A model generated the notes under the pieces. That model was not told the origin of the DNA. It made no database searches and worked only from the letters and a program-made list of their open reading frames with translations. From Mytilus galloprovincialis (Eukaryota > Mollusca > Bivalvia > Mytilida > Mytilidae), in contig NC_134851.1 in assembly GCF_965363235.1 (NCBI RefSeq), forward strand, positions 21,873,847 to 21,937,846: 64,000 bases of DNA, given 5' to 3'. Below, piece after piece: positions 42,260-54,705 of this stretch (positions are counted from its first letter, which is position 1; every line of letters starts with the position of its first letter). The translations under genes and the position numbers were made by a program.

Positions 42260-44450
42260 AAACAAGTAGCTTTCTTTAAAAAAAGAAAAGCAATACATGA
42301 ACCTAAGACCTTTGACTGCCGGGTCACCAAAAGATTGTTGCTGAATTTGTGTTTGCTTTTGAATTGGAATAATTGACTGTGAATAAAAGAAGCCAGTTGA
42401 AAGTATATACTTACAGCTTATATTTGAATAGTTATTTTAAAGCTCGACTATTTTATTTATTTCTTGGGAATGTACATAATGTTTCCGATTATAACTCTTT
42501 GGCAAATCCTAATTTCTACTAACCGGATGATTTATGCAAATTGCACAAACTTATCGCAATATAAATTTATGCACTCAGTTTGCTTTATAATCTAGAATTC
42601 TGGATGCATTTATTTTATCTATCATATCTTTATACTTTGTTCTCATGGTAGATGTTGTAAGCGGTGAAACCTGTTTCATGCAATTGATTGGGGCCTCTTT
42701 ACTGAAATCAATTCAAACATTATACAGGGAAACTTAGTTTTGCCTAAGAATTTCTTAATTCAAAAGTTTATGAATACCGTTACACACTTTCGAAATAACC
42801 AATTTATATAAAAAGGTATGTAGATATAAAAAGATACCAGAATTAAAATGATGTTCGCCAGACACGAGTTAAATCTAAAAGAAAAGCATCAGTGACGCTC
42901 GAATGAAAAAAGTTAAAAGGCTAAATACATGTACATTACAAATTTAAGGAATCTATTCTTTGGGTAGACAATCCTTAGCTTTTCGAACAGGTCAAAGTTT
43001 ATAATAGAACAGTAACTCAAAAAAGAAATAAAATAGAAACAACTCGAGGTCAGAATACCGTTAGTAATGATGACCGTGCTTGAAAGTCACATGTAAAGCT
43101 CTTTCTGCCGTGTCCTGTATTTAGATGACAAAAACGAACATAAGCTTTCACGAGTGAATTTAATAATATTGCTTGCAAGTAGTATTTTAGCGCACGAAAT
43201 AGTAAATAGAAAGCATCTCACTGATACTCAGGAAAATCTAATAGTTGAATTCGAATGTCAAACGGTCTACATTAAATGTTTTGACTCCGGATTCATTTGC
43301 ATTTTATCCAGAATTTTTGAGAACGTTAACCGATAGTGTGCTTTTGAAATGTGATCTATAATGTGAATGAATCAAGACGTGTAGGATAGTTGGTCAACAC
43401 AATTAATACAATTTTCAAAACCGTACCATAGTACAAGTATGTAGATGCTATAAGGTTAAACTATTAAAACAAACAAACAAAATTTGAATTGAAATTTCAT
43501 AATAAACTAACGTTCATGTTAGTATTTTTTTTACAAATCCTTTGAATATATATAATATCAATAAACACGAACGTCAAGTATTTACGGATGGACATTTTAT
43601 TTATCGAATTAATCTATTTTCAAATTCAAACATTCCACTATGTGAATATATTACTATGCAAAATATAAGCAAAGGCTTCTGAATCCATACTAAAACAGTG
43701 TAAAATCATCAACATTATGGTCGTAATTAAATTTTGGTTTGATAATTGTAAATTATTTTTACGGTTGATGTGAGCTGCAAGGATTTAAAATTATGCTTTA
43801 TGAATTGAAAACACACAAGTATTTTTATTCACGACCGTTTAAAATTTGAATATTTAATAAATCTATCTTACTTTCCGTTTTATGGATATATAATAATACA
43901 AAAAAAAAATTATAATTACTCATAAAACCCAAATAACAAAATGGGATGAAATAAATAACGTAGAAATATAAGGATTATTGTTTATAAATTTTTTTTTGTA
44001 TGATGCAAGAATTGATTAAGATTTAATTTTTATGTTTTCTGTACAAATGAATATCTAAAAATACCAAAGCAGAGTATCTTGTCATATAAAATGCTTATTT
44101 CTTAATTGCAACTCTGAAAACATTCTGATTTCAATCAAAAATTTGATAAGAATATTATCTTTCTGTTTTCCGATCTAATATTAATATTTTAACCAGAATG
44201 TTCTCTCTTGTAAGTCTTTGATGAAATACACAGTATCCCGTGGTTCAATCTTCAAACATAATTAGTTTACATGTTATCGAGACAACAGACACTACCACGT
44301 TATAATTGACCTAGATACACACAGTGTACAGTGGTCGTTTTAAAACATATAATTGCATCGTCAAGGGCCATCAAGGGACCACATCAAAGACTTGATAACG
44401 ACCTGTTAAGATCTGAATAACCGAAAACTCTCGAGACGTTCCGAGAAATT
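42260..44450. other. AT-rich DNA with one decayed hammerhead-type piece
   Basis: Inverse of a degenerate hammerhead end at about 42850-42905 (CGCCAGACACGAGTT...ATCAGTGACGCTCGAA). Stem I survives but stem II and the GAAA box are gone. No gene recognised in the rest. Confidence 0.45.
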
Positions 44451-44517
44451 TATTCTGACTTCCGGCCGAGAGATATCGAGTGGCTGATAGACACATCCAA
44501 AACTCGCCAATATATAA

Positions 44518-44543
44518 GCATGAACCCCTCAGGGGGTTCATGC
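44518..44543. repeat. Perfect 11-bp-stem hairpin (module copy 2)
   Basis: GCATGAACCCC, loop TCAG, GGGGTTCATGC, preceded by AACTCGCCAATATATA. Two stem positions differ from the copy at 42233 and both are compensated on the other arm. Confidence 0.7.
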
Positions 44544-45479
44544 AATCATGGGTATTGAGCACGTGTGTAACATGTACAATCAGATCCTTGTTTATTTTAA
44601 TGACAGATCCATGCGTATTGCGATCACCGGATTTTTACGAGGAGGGTTACGCTCAGGTCACTATGCATACGGAAAATATTTCGGCGAATTGCTTCCTGGC
44701 TGGAAGGAAGCAATTAAAAATAAGTAAACTTCTTCTAAATGTGGAATTTTCCTCAGAAAAAAAGTATAAGTTGTATAATGAAAACTATCCATTTAGTTAT
44801 AAAAAACATATGCATATTTTTTTCTAATTTGAGGTTTCTTATGACTTTAAGATGTATCATTTTCATCAGTTATTATTTTTTATGTTTTACTTTCGGCTAT
44901 GGTTATTTAAAATATGAAAAATTAGTTGCTTTACAGTATATGTTTTACTAAATAAACAAATATAACAGATAAATGTTTTATTAAAATTATCTTGTCTTTA
45001 AATTCTGATTAATTGTTTCCACATTATAATTGTTATCAATATTTCTGAATGTAATGTGTCTGTCATAAATAATTTAGAAGATTTCAGTAATTTAGCATCA
45101 CTTAATGATGTTAGTACTCAATATATGTGTATTGTATTGTCAAAAACAGCCCATATTTGTGTAGCAGAAGCATTCTACTTTTCAATAAATAGCTGAAAGA
45201 TTACATTTTCACAATTTTGTAAAACAGCTATATTTTGGGGCCAAAAAGGGGTCTTACTGAACCTACTCCTTTTACTATTAAAAAAATAAACTGCTAAAAT
45301 AAACAGAATATATGCTCACGAATTTTATATAGAAATATATTCAACATGCATGAAAACCCAATTTATATGAATTTATATAAATTTTATAACAGAATTATAT
45401 TCAACACGCATGAAAACCCAATTTATATGAATTTCGTAATATAGCTTTTCGAATAAGATCAAGACTTCACAGCTGAAGT

Positions 45480-46080
45480 CTTTTTGCGCCAGTGGTTATT
45501 TTAAGATGAATATTTTGCACAAATTGCTTTTTTAAAACGTTATTCTAAGATGTATCATTTGCGCCAATAGCTTTTTCAAGATGTATCATTTGAGCCAATA
45601 GTCATTTTTAGATGTATCAAATGCGCCAATTGATATTTTAAGGTGACCCATTTGCGCCAATTGTTATTTTTAAATGTATCATTTGCGCCATTAGATATTT
45701 AAGATGTTTCATTTTCGCCAATTGTTATTTGAAGATATAGCATTCGCGCCAATTGTTATTTAAAGATGTTTTATTGGCACCAATTGTGTTTTTTAAGATA
45801 TATTATTGGCGCCAATTGTTATTTTTAGATTTATCAGTTGCGCTAATTGTAATTTTAAGATAATTGTTTGTTAAATATATCTGATTTGCGCCAATTGTTC
45901 TTTTAGATATCTCATTGGCACCAATTGCTATTTTAAGATGTGTCATTCTCGCCAATTGATATTCAAAAATATTGCATTTGCGCCAATTGTTTTTTTTTAA
46001 GATATATCATTGGCAATTGTTATTTTAAGATGTATTAGTTGTCGGAATTGTAAATTTGATAACAAGATGTATCATTTCGC
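45480..46080. repeat. 31-bp minisatellite, cluster 2
   Basis: About 19 diverged units of the type ATCATTTGCGCCAATTGTTA plus TTTTAAGATGT. Several units carry the palindromic TTGGCGCCAA. Confidence 0.85.
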
Positions 46081-46641
46081 CAAGTACTATGTAAATGCTA
46101 CTATAAAACTTGGTAGAAAAATTCTGGAAGATTCGAGCTGCAGTTCCTAAAAAAACGGGAGATGGATACTCCGTTCTATTAAAAATAACTAGTTTTATGA
46201 CTAATTTATATATATTTTCCTGAGTAAACAAATACCAGAAATATTATTTTTATTACAAATATCTCGTCTTTATCTTACCTCCTATACATTTCTAGTAATA
46301 TGATTGGTTAAAAGCGTCTGCGTGGAGACCATGTATATTCCATATTAGGTTAGTGGGGAGGCAGGGCTTATTTCAATACACGGTTAGTAGTTGAGTTACG
46401 ACTTTGCCACTATTTGATTACTTAAATGTATTGAAAGTTTTGTTTAATATTGTGATATCAAGGTTTTCGATATTAAATTATTATTGTTGACATTATTTTT
46501 TTTGTGCAGACCACAGACCAATGGACGTAGGTTCTTAAAATTGAACACTTGAACATTTTAATATATTTGGTGTGGTATGATTGGAAATGAGACAACTCTA
46601 GTCTAAATTCAACAAATAAAGATAGTCTGTAAGATAAATTC

Positions 46642-46781
46642 GTTACATAGTGTGCTAATGACCTAACACGATATATAAGGGATCAGTAAATTCCATATAG
46701 GTTCGCGCTTCGCTCTCACCCCATATGGAATTTACTGACCCCGTATATATATAGTATTAGGTCACTAACACAGTATGTAAC
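46642..46781. mobile_element. Fold-back element with ~58-bp arms and a short CG-rich loop
   Basis: GTTACATAGTGTGCTAATGA ... CAGTAAATTCCATAT pairs with ATATGGAATTTACTG ... TTAGTGACCTAAT-type inverse ... GTATGTAAC. The loop is about 22 nt and contains TTCGCGCTTCGCTCTC. Confidence 0.8.
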
Positions 46782-47914
46782 TAATATTATACACTGGACG
46801 TTAAGCAGCTAACAATCAATCAATATTCAATCTTATCTTTATTTTTTATTATTTTTGAAAGGGCAAATTGTTCACACATTGAAATCGTTATAATTGGTTA
46901 AATGCAACTTTCATACAAGTGAGCGGTTCAGCTAGTTTTTCAAACCATGTTTAATCCACCATTTTCTACAGAAGAAAATCCCTGTACCAAGTCAGGAAAT
47001 ATAACAGTTGTAATCCATTCGTTTTGATTTGTACGAGCTTTTGATTTTGCCATTTGTTTATGGACTTTCGAATTGCATTTTCATCGGAGTTTGTTATTTT
47101 TATTATTTTACTTTTTACTACTAAACATTCTTATTTTATTCTTCCCATTTTTTAATACAATCCTTAACCGGCTTCACCAACTACTTAATAAAAGTCTACA
47201 TGCACCAACTGCTAAATTGAACAATGGATCTATTTGCATTCAAAACAATGTTATCCTAAACGTCAATCCCCATTCTATACACATCCTGTAAAAGCATTAG
47301 AAAGATGTGGGATAATTGCCAATCATACGACCCTCCACCAGACCGTACTTTGGACGTTTTTATTATATATTTATGGTTTTACAATTCAAAACCACTTCAC
47401 CTTAAACAAACACCGTGCTCCAAACAGTTGTTTCTGATCAAAAGAAGACTGACGTTTATATTTGTTTTAAGTATTTTAAATGTCCATGTACTTTATGAAC
47501 TCCTAATAGACGTATGATAAAGGTCAAAACTATTCAAGAGCTCTTTTCACACAAAAAAAAATTACGATATAAATTATTTCTTGAATTTATTTCACTTGAC
47601 TGTGCGGAGTTTAACCCGTTCGCTCGTGATAAACCAGTCCATCTATAGATAGGCGTCTTGGAATAAACTCATCAATGGTGTGTCCAGTTATGGTCATTGA
47701 TCCGTTTAAAAAATGTAAACACCATATGTGTATTTGCAAAAAACCATAAAATGAGACACAACTGTTTATTTTCTTGTAAAGCAGTGTTTAAAACATGTAA
47801 AAGTTATTACATTTTGGATTTTGTGGATAGGAAAGTAACACTTCTACGACAGCAGTTGCACAATATGCACATGCCGTTATTCTATAATGTTTTGAAATAC
47901 TTTTTTTCTTCTTT

Positions 47915-48050
47915 TCATCAGAGGGGTTTCCCCTTTTTGCAGGAAACGTTTGGTTGATTATTTATGGTAATCATCGAGCCATGATTGGCGCGGCCCCCTT
48001 TTATGCAGTCAATGCATCCACTTTATGAACATTTCTGGATCCACCTCTGC
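47915..48050. mobile_element. Second copy of the GGCGGATCCAG MITE (inverted, decayed left end)
   Basis: CTGGATCCACCTCTGC at 48034-48049 is the inverse of the MITE end. The interior shares TTGATTATTTATGG and ATCATCGAGCCATGA-like blocks with the copy at 33125-33295. Confidence 0.55.
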
Positions 48051-48554
48051 TTATATTCCGAATGCATTTTTTGGTGGGTGGAAAAAGGGGGGAGGATGCA
48101 AATAAAATTGATAATAACTAATTGGGTTAAATATTTATTTTTTATATATAATTTTTTATAATTCATGTTAAGAATACACATTAGAAAGGTTTCAAGCAGA
48201 ATAATTCAATAGCAGATACTTTTTAAAAACTCTACTTTAGCGCATATACATGTATATAATATAAATCTTAAACTATTTTTTTTCGCCCCATATCATACAC
48301 TCTGTTCATTTGTATTTCTGTTTGGTGACAATGATAGGTGATTAGAAATCAGTAATAATAAATTTAACGACAATCATCCTTATCCCACACATCTTCGATT
48401 AGACCGTCCCAAAACAGTAGCTAAGCTCGATCAGTGGAAAACACATTGGCAATAGGCATTTTGAAATGCTCATGACTATTTCTCCCCGTGAAAAGATATA
48501 CAATGTTTGAAAAATATTTAACTCCTCGAAAACATTTAATATTGAAAAATATGT

Positions 48555-49425
48555 ATGTAAAGTTAGCGGGTGGTTCGTTATTCGATATTCGATAATCAAT
48601 ATCCAACCGGCGTCTAGCAGATCAGGGGTTCTCATCGTTACCCCGTACCCTTTGTCCTGGAATTTTGACATTTTTTAGCTGAAATGTGACAATCTTAGCC
48701 CTCCGTAGATATCTAAGATGACGTTATTCTGGGAAATCCTTTTGATGTAACCTCTATATGTACAGAGTCTATGATTTCGTCGAATTTTATGGACATAAAT
48801 ATACCAAGGGAATCTCACCGTCATTCAAGTGGTCTCGGCCGCGGGTAGGTTTTCACTATACATTTTGAATATCTAACTGGCACTTTGGGCCCACCGTAAA
48901 CATTGAAGACAGGAAGTCTACCAAAATTACTTTTAGTCACGTTTGTATTTACATATAAACTAACTGTCTGCATGATATTAGGAAGATTGAGAGATCAGGG
49001 GTCTCACGATTGCTCCGTGTCCTTTGTCTTAAACGTTTGACATTTTTTAGCTAAAAAGTGATAATCTAGGTCCTCCGTAGATATCGGTTTTTGTTTTTGT
49101 ATAATATATTGTATATGCAATTACATCTTTGATGTGATTATATGAAACTTTATATATCATAAAGACAAATATGCAACTGACATTTAAGGGTTTATATTCG
49201 AGGTCAAAGAGAATTCACGACAGCTTGAAGGAGACAGAAAATGATTTCCTACGTATCTTTTCACTCCTCTTATCTATGAAAATCACGCTTTTAATGTTAT
49301 CAAATATTTTCATTTTGGATGATTTTCTAGTAAATTGGAATATCAAAACGACTGCTAGCAGCCGGTTGGATATTGAATATCGGATATCGAATAACCAACC
49401 GGTCGCTAACTTCACATACCTTTTA
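48555..49425. mobile_element. Element with ~65-bp imperfect terminal inverted repeats
   Basis: TAAAGTTAGCGGGTGGTT...CAATATCCAACCGGCG...TAGCAG (48557-48617) recurs in inverse at 49347-49415. Inside, a ~95-bp segment is directly repeated (GATCAGGGG...CCTCCGTAGATATC at 48618-48715 and 48990-49086). No ORF of note. Confidence 0.65.
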
Positions 49426-49534
49426 AAAATTAAATTGTTAAAATAAACAGTATATGCTCACGAATTTTATAATAAAAATATAACATAGCGTTTTGAAAAG
49501 GATCAATACCAACGGCTGCAGACCTTTGTGTTTA

Positions 49535-49930
49535 ATGTTATTTTAAGATGTATCATTTGCGCAATTTGCTATTTTGAGATATTTCCTTTGCGCCAATTGT
49601 CATTTGAAGATGAATCATTTGTGCCAATTGTTATTTTAAGATGTATCATTTGCGTCAGTTGTTATTTTTAGATGTTTCATTTTCGGCAATTGTTATTTAA
49701 GATATCGCATTTGCGCTTATTGTTATTTTCAGATAAAATGGAAATGGGGGAATGCCTCATTGTGCCAATTTTTATTTTAAGATGTTTTATTCTTGCCAAT
49801 TGCTATTTAAACATATTGCATTTTCGCCAATTGTTATTTTAAGATATATCTCTGGCGCTAGTTGTTATTTTAAAATGTATGAGTTGCCGGGATTGTATTT
49901 TTAAAATGTGCCCTTTGCGTCAAGTACATA
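49535..49930. repeat. 31-bp minisatellite, cluster 3
   Basis: About 12-13 diverged units, interrupted once near 49735-49760 by ATGGAAATGGGGGAATGCC. Confidence 0.75.
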
Positions 49931-51100
49931 ATAAATGTTACTATGAAACTTGGTAGAAAAATTAGATTTTAGCTGCAGTTTTTAATAAATACCAACAGAA
50001 TATACATAACTAAGATATCTAGTTTTATGACTCATTTCTATACTGTAAACCAACTTATTTTCACGGATACTTTATCTCGCGTTTAACAATTTCACTTCGC
50101 GGAGATTTAATTTCGCGATTATTTAATTTAGTTACTTGATCCAAGTTATACATATTTTCGACTATTTTTATTCGCGTTATTTTTCTACTCGCGAAAGTCG
50201 CTAAAATAAATCGCTCGCGAAAATTAGTTGCTTTACATTATATTTTTTCTGAATAAACAAATACAAATAAATGTTTTATTACAAATATCTTGTCTTTATA
50301 TTCTGATTTATTGTTCTCACATTGCTATCAATATAATTGAATTTAATGTGTCTGTCAATAAAGTGAGAGGTACAGCTTGCTATAAAACCAGGTTAAATCT
50401 ACCATTTCTACAGATGAAAATGCCTGTACCAAGTCAGAAATAGAACAGTTGTTATCCATTTATTTGATATGTATGAGCTTTTGTTTTTGCAATTCATTTA
50501 TTGACTTTCCGAATGAATTAAGTACTAAAATATCTTGTTTTATTTACTAATTTCTACCTATTTTGTTGTATAAACAAATACAACAAATAGTAGAGTTTTC
50601 TAAACAAATATCTTGTCCTTTTTATTTATATTTATGAAAGGCCACATTACTGATCATTACTTCTTAACATTATCATTCTTATATTGTTCTTACCTTATTT
50701 TAATACAATCCTAAAACGGCTACACCAACTATTCTAAATTGTAAAATTGTTCTGTTTGCATTCAAAGCAATGTTATCCCACACGTCCATCACTATTCTAT
50801 ACACATCTTGTATAAATATAAGATTAAGAAGATGTGGTATAATTTCCAATGATACGACTCTCCACCAGACCTTGCTTTCGACGTTTATATTATATATTTA
50901 TGACTTTGCTATTCGAAATCACTCCTGTAAACATTGTTTGTAATCAATAAAAGGACTTATGTGTGTATTTGTTGTTTTTTTGGATTATTACTGTTGTGGT
51001 TTTAATAAAGTTTATACATTTTAACTGCCTTGTAATGTTATTCATGAACTTCTAATACACGTGTTAAAAAAAAGTCAATATTATCCAAGGGCTCTTTTAA

Positions 51101-51645
51101 GGTTCCACTAAAGTCAAAATATAGGACACTTCATAAACATCTAAACTTTGCCTGTATTTGTCAACCTATAATGAATAAAGTCATAAACTATGAGAACATA
51201 TGTTCATTTAAACATACTTTACATATACACACTGTGTAAATTGTAAATAAACTTGAAATTGTTATGTTGTGGCCAAACCGGTTCTTGGGGTGAACACCAA
51301 ATTTTCAAAAAATATGGAGGCCTGCGAGACGACTTAATTTGTTTAAAATTGGTATGGACGAATACTGTTACATGTAATGCAGGGCAAGCTCACGTTGATT
51401 TGTCACATACATATGTTTTAATGGCATATTTGTCCAATTTCTGTATTGTACCTTCGACATTCGTTCACTTTGATACATGAAATTAACTGAAACTCGAAAA
51501 TCAATACATTTTATGAAAAATCAACATGAGCTTGCCCTGCATTAGATATAACAGTATTCGTCCATACCAATTCTAAACAACTTAAGTCGTCTTGCAGGCC
51601 TCCAGATTTTTATGAAGTGTCCTATATTTTGACTTTAGTGGAACC
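51101..51645. mobile_element. TTAA-flanked fold-back transposon (545 bp)
   Basis: GGTTCCACTAAAGTCAAAAT...CTTCATAAA at the left is exactly inverted at the right end. TTAA flanks both ends (51097-51100 and 51646-51649), as for piggyBac-type insertions. The inverted arms continue internally (about 51305-51405 with 51510-51605), but the left arm has ~165 bp of extra sequence. No transposase. Confidence 0.8.
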
Positions 51646-51774
51646 TTAAAAAAAAATCTTACGATATAAATAAATCGTAATTTATCATTTTGAAAATGGT
51701 CATAGCCTAGGAGTATTTCCCCCAATATAAGATATTTTGTAAAATTCAAATATACACTGTACAGTAAATATTTT

Positions 51775-52262
51775 ACGCCAACTGTTATTTTAAGATGTAT
51801 CATTTGCACCAGTTGTTATTTTAAGATGTATCATTTGCACCAGTTGTTATTTTAAGATGTATCATTTGCACCAATTATTATTTTAAGATGTATCATTTGC
51901 ACCAGTTGATATTTTAAGATGTATCATTTGCACCAGTTGTTATTTTAAGATGTATCATTTGCGCCAATTATTATTTTAAGATGTATCATTTGCACCAGTT
52001 GTTATTTTAAGATGTATCATTCGCACCAGTGGTTATTTTAAGATGTTGTATCATTTGCAGCAGTTGTTATTTTAAGATGTATCATTTGCACCTGTTGTTA
52101 TTTTAAGACGTATCATTTGCACCAGTTGTTATTTTAAGATGTATCATTTGCACCAGTTGTTATTTTAAGATGTATCAGTTGCGCCAATTGTTATTTTAAG
52201 ATGTATAATTTGCGCCAATTATTTTTTCAAGATGCATCAGTTGTACCAATTATTATTTTAAG
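51775..52262. repeat. 31-bp minisatellite, cluster 4 (most homogeneous)
   Basis: About 15-16 units with period 31 bp, consensus ATCATTTGCACCAGTTGTTA plus TTTTAAGATGT. Adjacent units are often identical, unlike the other three clusters. Confidence 0.92.
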
Positions 52263-52629
52263 ATGATCAGTGCCCCAAATACTATATAATGGCTACTATG
52301 AAACTTAGTAGAAAAATTCGGGAAGGTCCAATCTTCAGTTCCTAAAAATAAAGTAACGCGACCAACAATGTATAGCATGGATACTAAGTACTCAAATATC
52401 TAGTTTTTCTTAATAATTTCTACATCTTTGTTATCTGCATAAACATGTATATATACAATCAAAAGTAATGTTTTCTTAACACTTGTCCTTTTTATTTATA
52501 TTTACGAAAGGCGAAATTACTGATCATTACTGCTTTTGCATTCTCATTCTTTTTTGTTCTTACCTTTTATAGTACAATCCTTAAACGGCTACACCAACTA
52601 CTAAATTGTACAAGGGATCTGATCTCAGA

Positions 52630-53486
52630 ACAATGTTGAATGTTTACTAGATAACATTTTTGTTCGCTTTGGGGATTCCGTATATCGTCAGATTATCGGA
52701 ATTCCAATGGGGACTAACTGTGCACCACTTATTGCGGACCTGTTTTTGTATTGCTATGAGTTACAATTTATGACAAAAATAAGCAAAGACCCATCGAAAC
52801 AACATCTGATAAACAAATTTAATAATACTTTTAGATATTTGGATGATAGTTTGGCTCTCAATAATGACGACTTCAGTATGCATATTAAAGAAATTTATCC
52901 TGTTGAACTTACTTTAAATAAAGCTAATACTAAAAATGACCACTGCCCTTTCCTCGATCTTGATATCTATATCACTAACGGAAAGCTGAATACTAAAATT
53001 TATGATAAAAGAGATGATTTTTCATTTCCTATCGTTAATTATCCATTTTTAGATGGTGACGTTCCCTTGTCACCATCTTACGGTGTTTATATATCTCAAC
53101 TTGTACGATTCGCTCGTGTATGTAACAATGTTTTAGATTTTAACGAGAGAAATGTATGTATTACTGAAAAATTATTACACCAAGGTTTTCGATATCACAA
53201 ACTAGTCAAAACATTTACTAAATTTTATCATCGGTATAAGGACATCATTCGTAAATAAAGCTCAACATGCAGACTTCTTATACGTTCAGGTATTTCACAT
53301 CCAATTTTTTATGGAAATATTCTTTATAAAGCACAAAGGTGTCAGTATTCACCTCCAAAACTAACAAAACCTTTGAATAGACTTATTAAGAAGGGATATA
53401 GTTACGATACTGTTGTTAGGTCATTAAAGATTGCATATTTTGGCGTTAATATTGATTCACTTATAGGGTCTTTGCATCGGAACTAA
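52630..53486 (+). pseudogene. Penelope-like reverse transcriptase, C-terminal part with one stop
   Basis: The open frame enters at the truncation: NVECLLDNIFVRFGDSVYRQ, IIGIPMGTNCAPLIADLFLY, then the catalytic box FRYLDDSLALNN, CPFLDLDIYI, TKIYDKRDDFSFPIVN, PLSPSYGVYISQLVRFARVC, and LLHQGFRYHKLVKTFTKFYH. A TAA at 53256-53258 interrupts it where a Tyr codon is expected. The same frame continues with STCRLLIRSGISHPIFYGNI and KGYSYDTVVRSLKI to a stop at 53484-53486. This matches bivalve Penelope-like RTs (palm, fingers and thumb, with the YLDD variant). The N-terminal half is missing by truncation. It is dead as an enzyme. Confidence 0.85.
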
Positions 53487-54122
53487 ACACATTTATTCAA
53501 AAACCAGTTGTTGGCATGACACGGGTTATGTTCTTCTCATATATGTTATGATGGTATAATACTAAACCCCTAACGGGAAGGATTGTGCCTGATGTTCATA
53601 TGATGAAATCATAATCTTTCAGTCAGTTTAATTGAAGTCTGGAGCTGGCATGTCAGTTAACTGCTAGTAGTCTGTTGTTATTTATGTATTATTGTCATTT
53701 TGTTTATTTTCTTTAGTTACATCTTCTGACATCAGACTCGGACTTCTCTTGAACTGAATTTTAATGTGCGTATTGTTATGCCTTTACTTTTCTACATTGG
53801 CTAGAGGTATAGGGGGAGGGTTGAGATCTCACAAACATGTTTAACCCCGCCGCATTTTTGCGCCTGTCCCAAGTCAGGAGCCTCTGGCCTTTGTTAGTCC
53901 TGTATTATTTTAATTTTAGTTTCTTGTGTACAATTTGGAAATTAGTATGGCGTTCATTATCACTGAATTAGTATATATTTGTTTAGGGGCCAGCTGAAGG
54001 ACGCCTCCGGGTGCAGGAATTTCTCGCTACATTGAAGACCTGTTGGTGACCTTCTGCTGTTGTTTTTTCTATGGTCGGGTTGTTGTCTCTTTGGCACATT
54101 CCCCATTTCCATTCTCAATTTT
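52630..54122 (+). mobile_element. 5'-truncated Penelope-like retroelement
   Basis: The boundaries are set by comparison with module copies 2 and 3, where ACAATGTT runs directly into ATCC. Here the two are separated by 1.49 kb containing the 3' half of an RT ORF and a 3' region ending CATTCCCCATTTCCATTCTC. AATGTT is shared by host and element at the 5' junction (microhomology). No GIY-YIG endonuclease domain is visible after the RT. Confidence 0.8.
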
Positions 54123-54705
54123 ATCCTACACGTCGATCACCATTCTATACACAAATTGTATAGATATAAGAAAAAGAAAATGTGGTATAATTTCCAATGA
54201 TACGGCTATCCACCAAAGATCTGTTTTCACCGTTTGTATAATATATTTATTCCCAATGATACGGCTATCCACCGAAGATCTGTTTTCGACGTTAATATTA
54301 TATATTCATGACTTTGCTATTCGAAATTTCCTATAAACAGTTATTTCTAATCAATAAAAGGACTGTCGTGAAAAATTGTTATCTTTCTGAATTATTACTG
54401 TTGTAATCCAAACAAAGTTTAAACATTTTAACTACCATGTCATGTTTTCATACTTAATGTATGAGATTTCCTAATCATATTATAGACGGGTTAAAAAAGT
54501 CAATATTATTCTAGCGCTATAATGGTGACCTTCGCAACATGTACGATCTTTAAATAGATATTTGACGCATAACAGATAAAACAAACCATGAACCTTGATC
54601 AGTTTTTTCTATCATACATAAAAACATGCACACAATTTGTCGGCCAAAGACTGACAATTCTGAAATAAATCATTATAAATACCAGGATTGAAATTTTGTA
54701 TTTGA

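Larger units (their letters stand above)
45280..47910 (+). repeat. Minisatellite-bearing long module, copy 2
   Basis: Same block order as the copy at 36240. The minisatellite is at 45480-46080 (about 19 units). It is interrupted by extra sequence at about 46290-46860, which includes the fold-back element at 46642-46781. Confidence 0.8.
49435..51670 (+). repeat. Minisatellite-bearing long module, copy 3
   Basis: Same block order as at 36240, with a minisatellite at 49535-49930. Its end is split by the fold-back element at 51101-51645; the module continues as ATCTTACGATATAAATA on the other side. Confidence 0.75.
51770..54510 (+). repeat. Minisatellite-bearing long module, copy 4 (split by a Penelope-like insertion)
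   Basis: Minisatellite at 51775-52262, then the usual blocks to ACAATGTT at about 52637. After the insertion the module resumes at TTATCCTACACGTCGATCAC (54121) and runs to about 54510. A short tandem duplication of ATGATACGGCTATCCACC lies at 54198-54273. Confidence 0.8.

Noticed and set aside
42190..42260. Helitron 3' end at the GCGTAAACCC hairpin
   Set aside because: No CTRR terminus within about 12 bases after the hairpin at either copy and no TC 5' end that could be paired with it.
45480..46080. Cluster of E2F-like GGCGCCAA sites as a regulatory element
   Set aside because: The palindrome is part of the minisatellite unit and drifts freely between units; no gene is adjacent.
36400..52262. 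CRISPR-like array from the regularly spaced 31-bp repeats
   Set aside because: There are no unique spacers; the whole unit repeats and the genome is clearly animal, so these are minisatellites.
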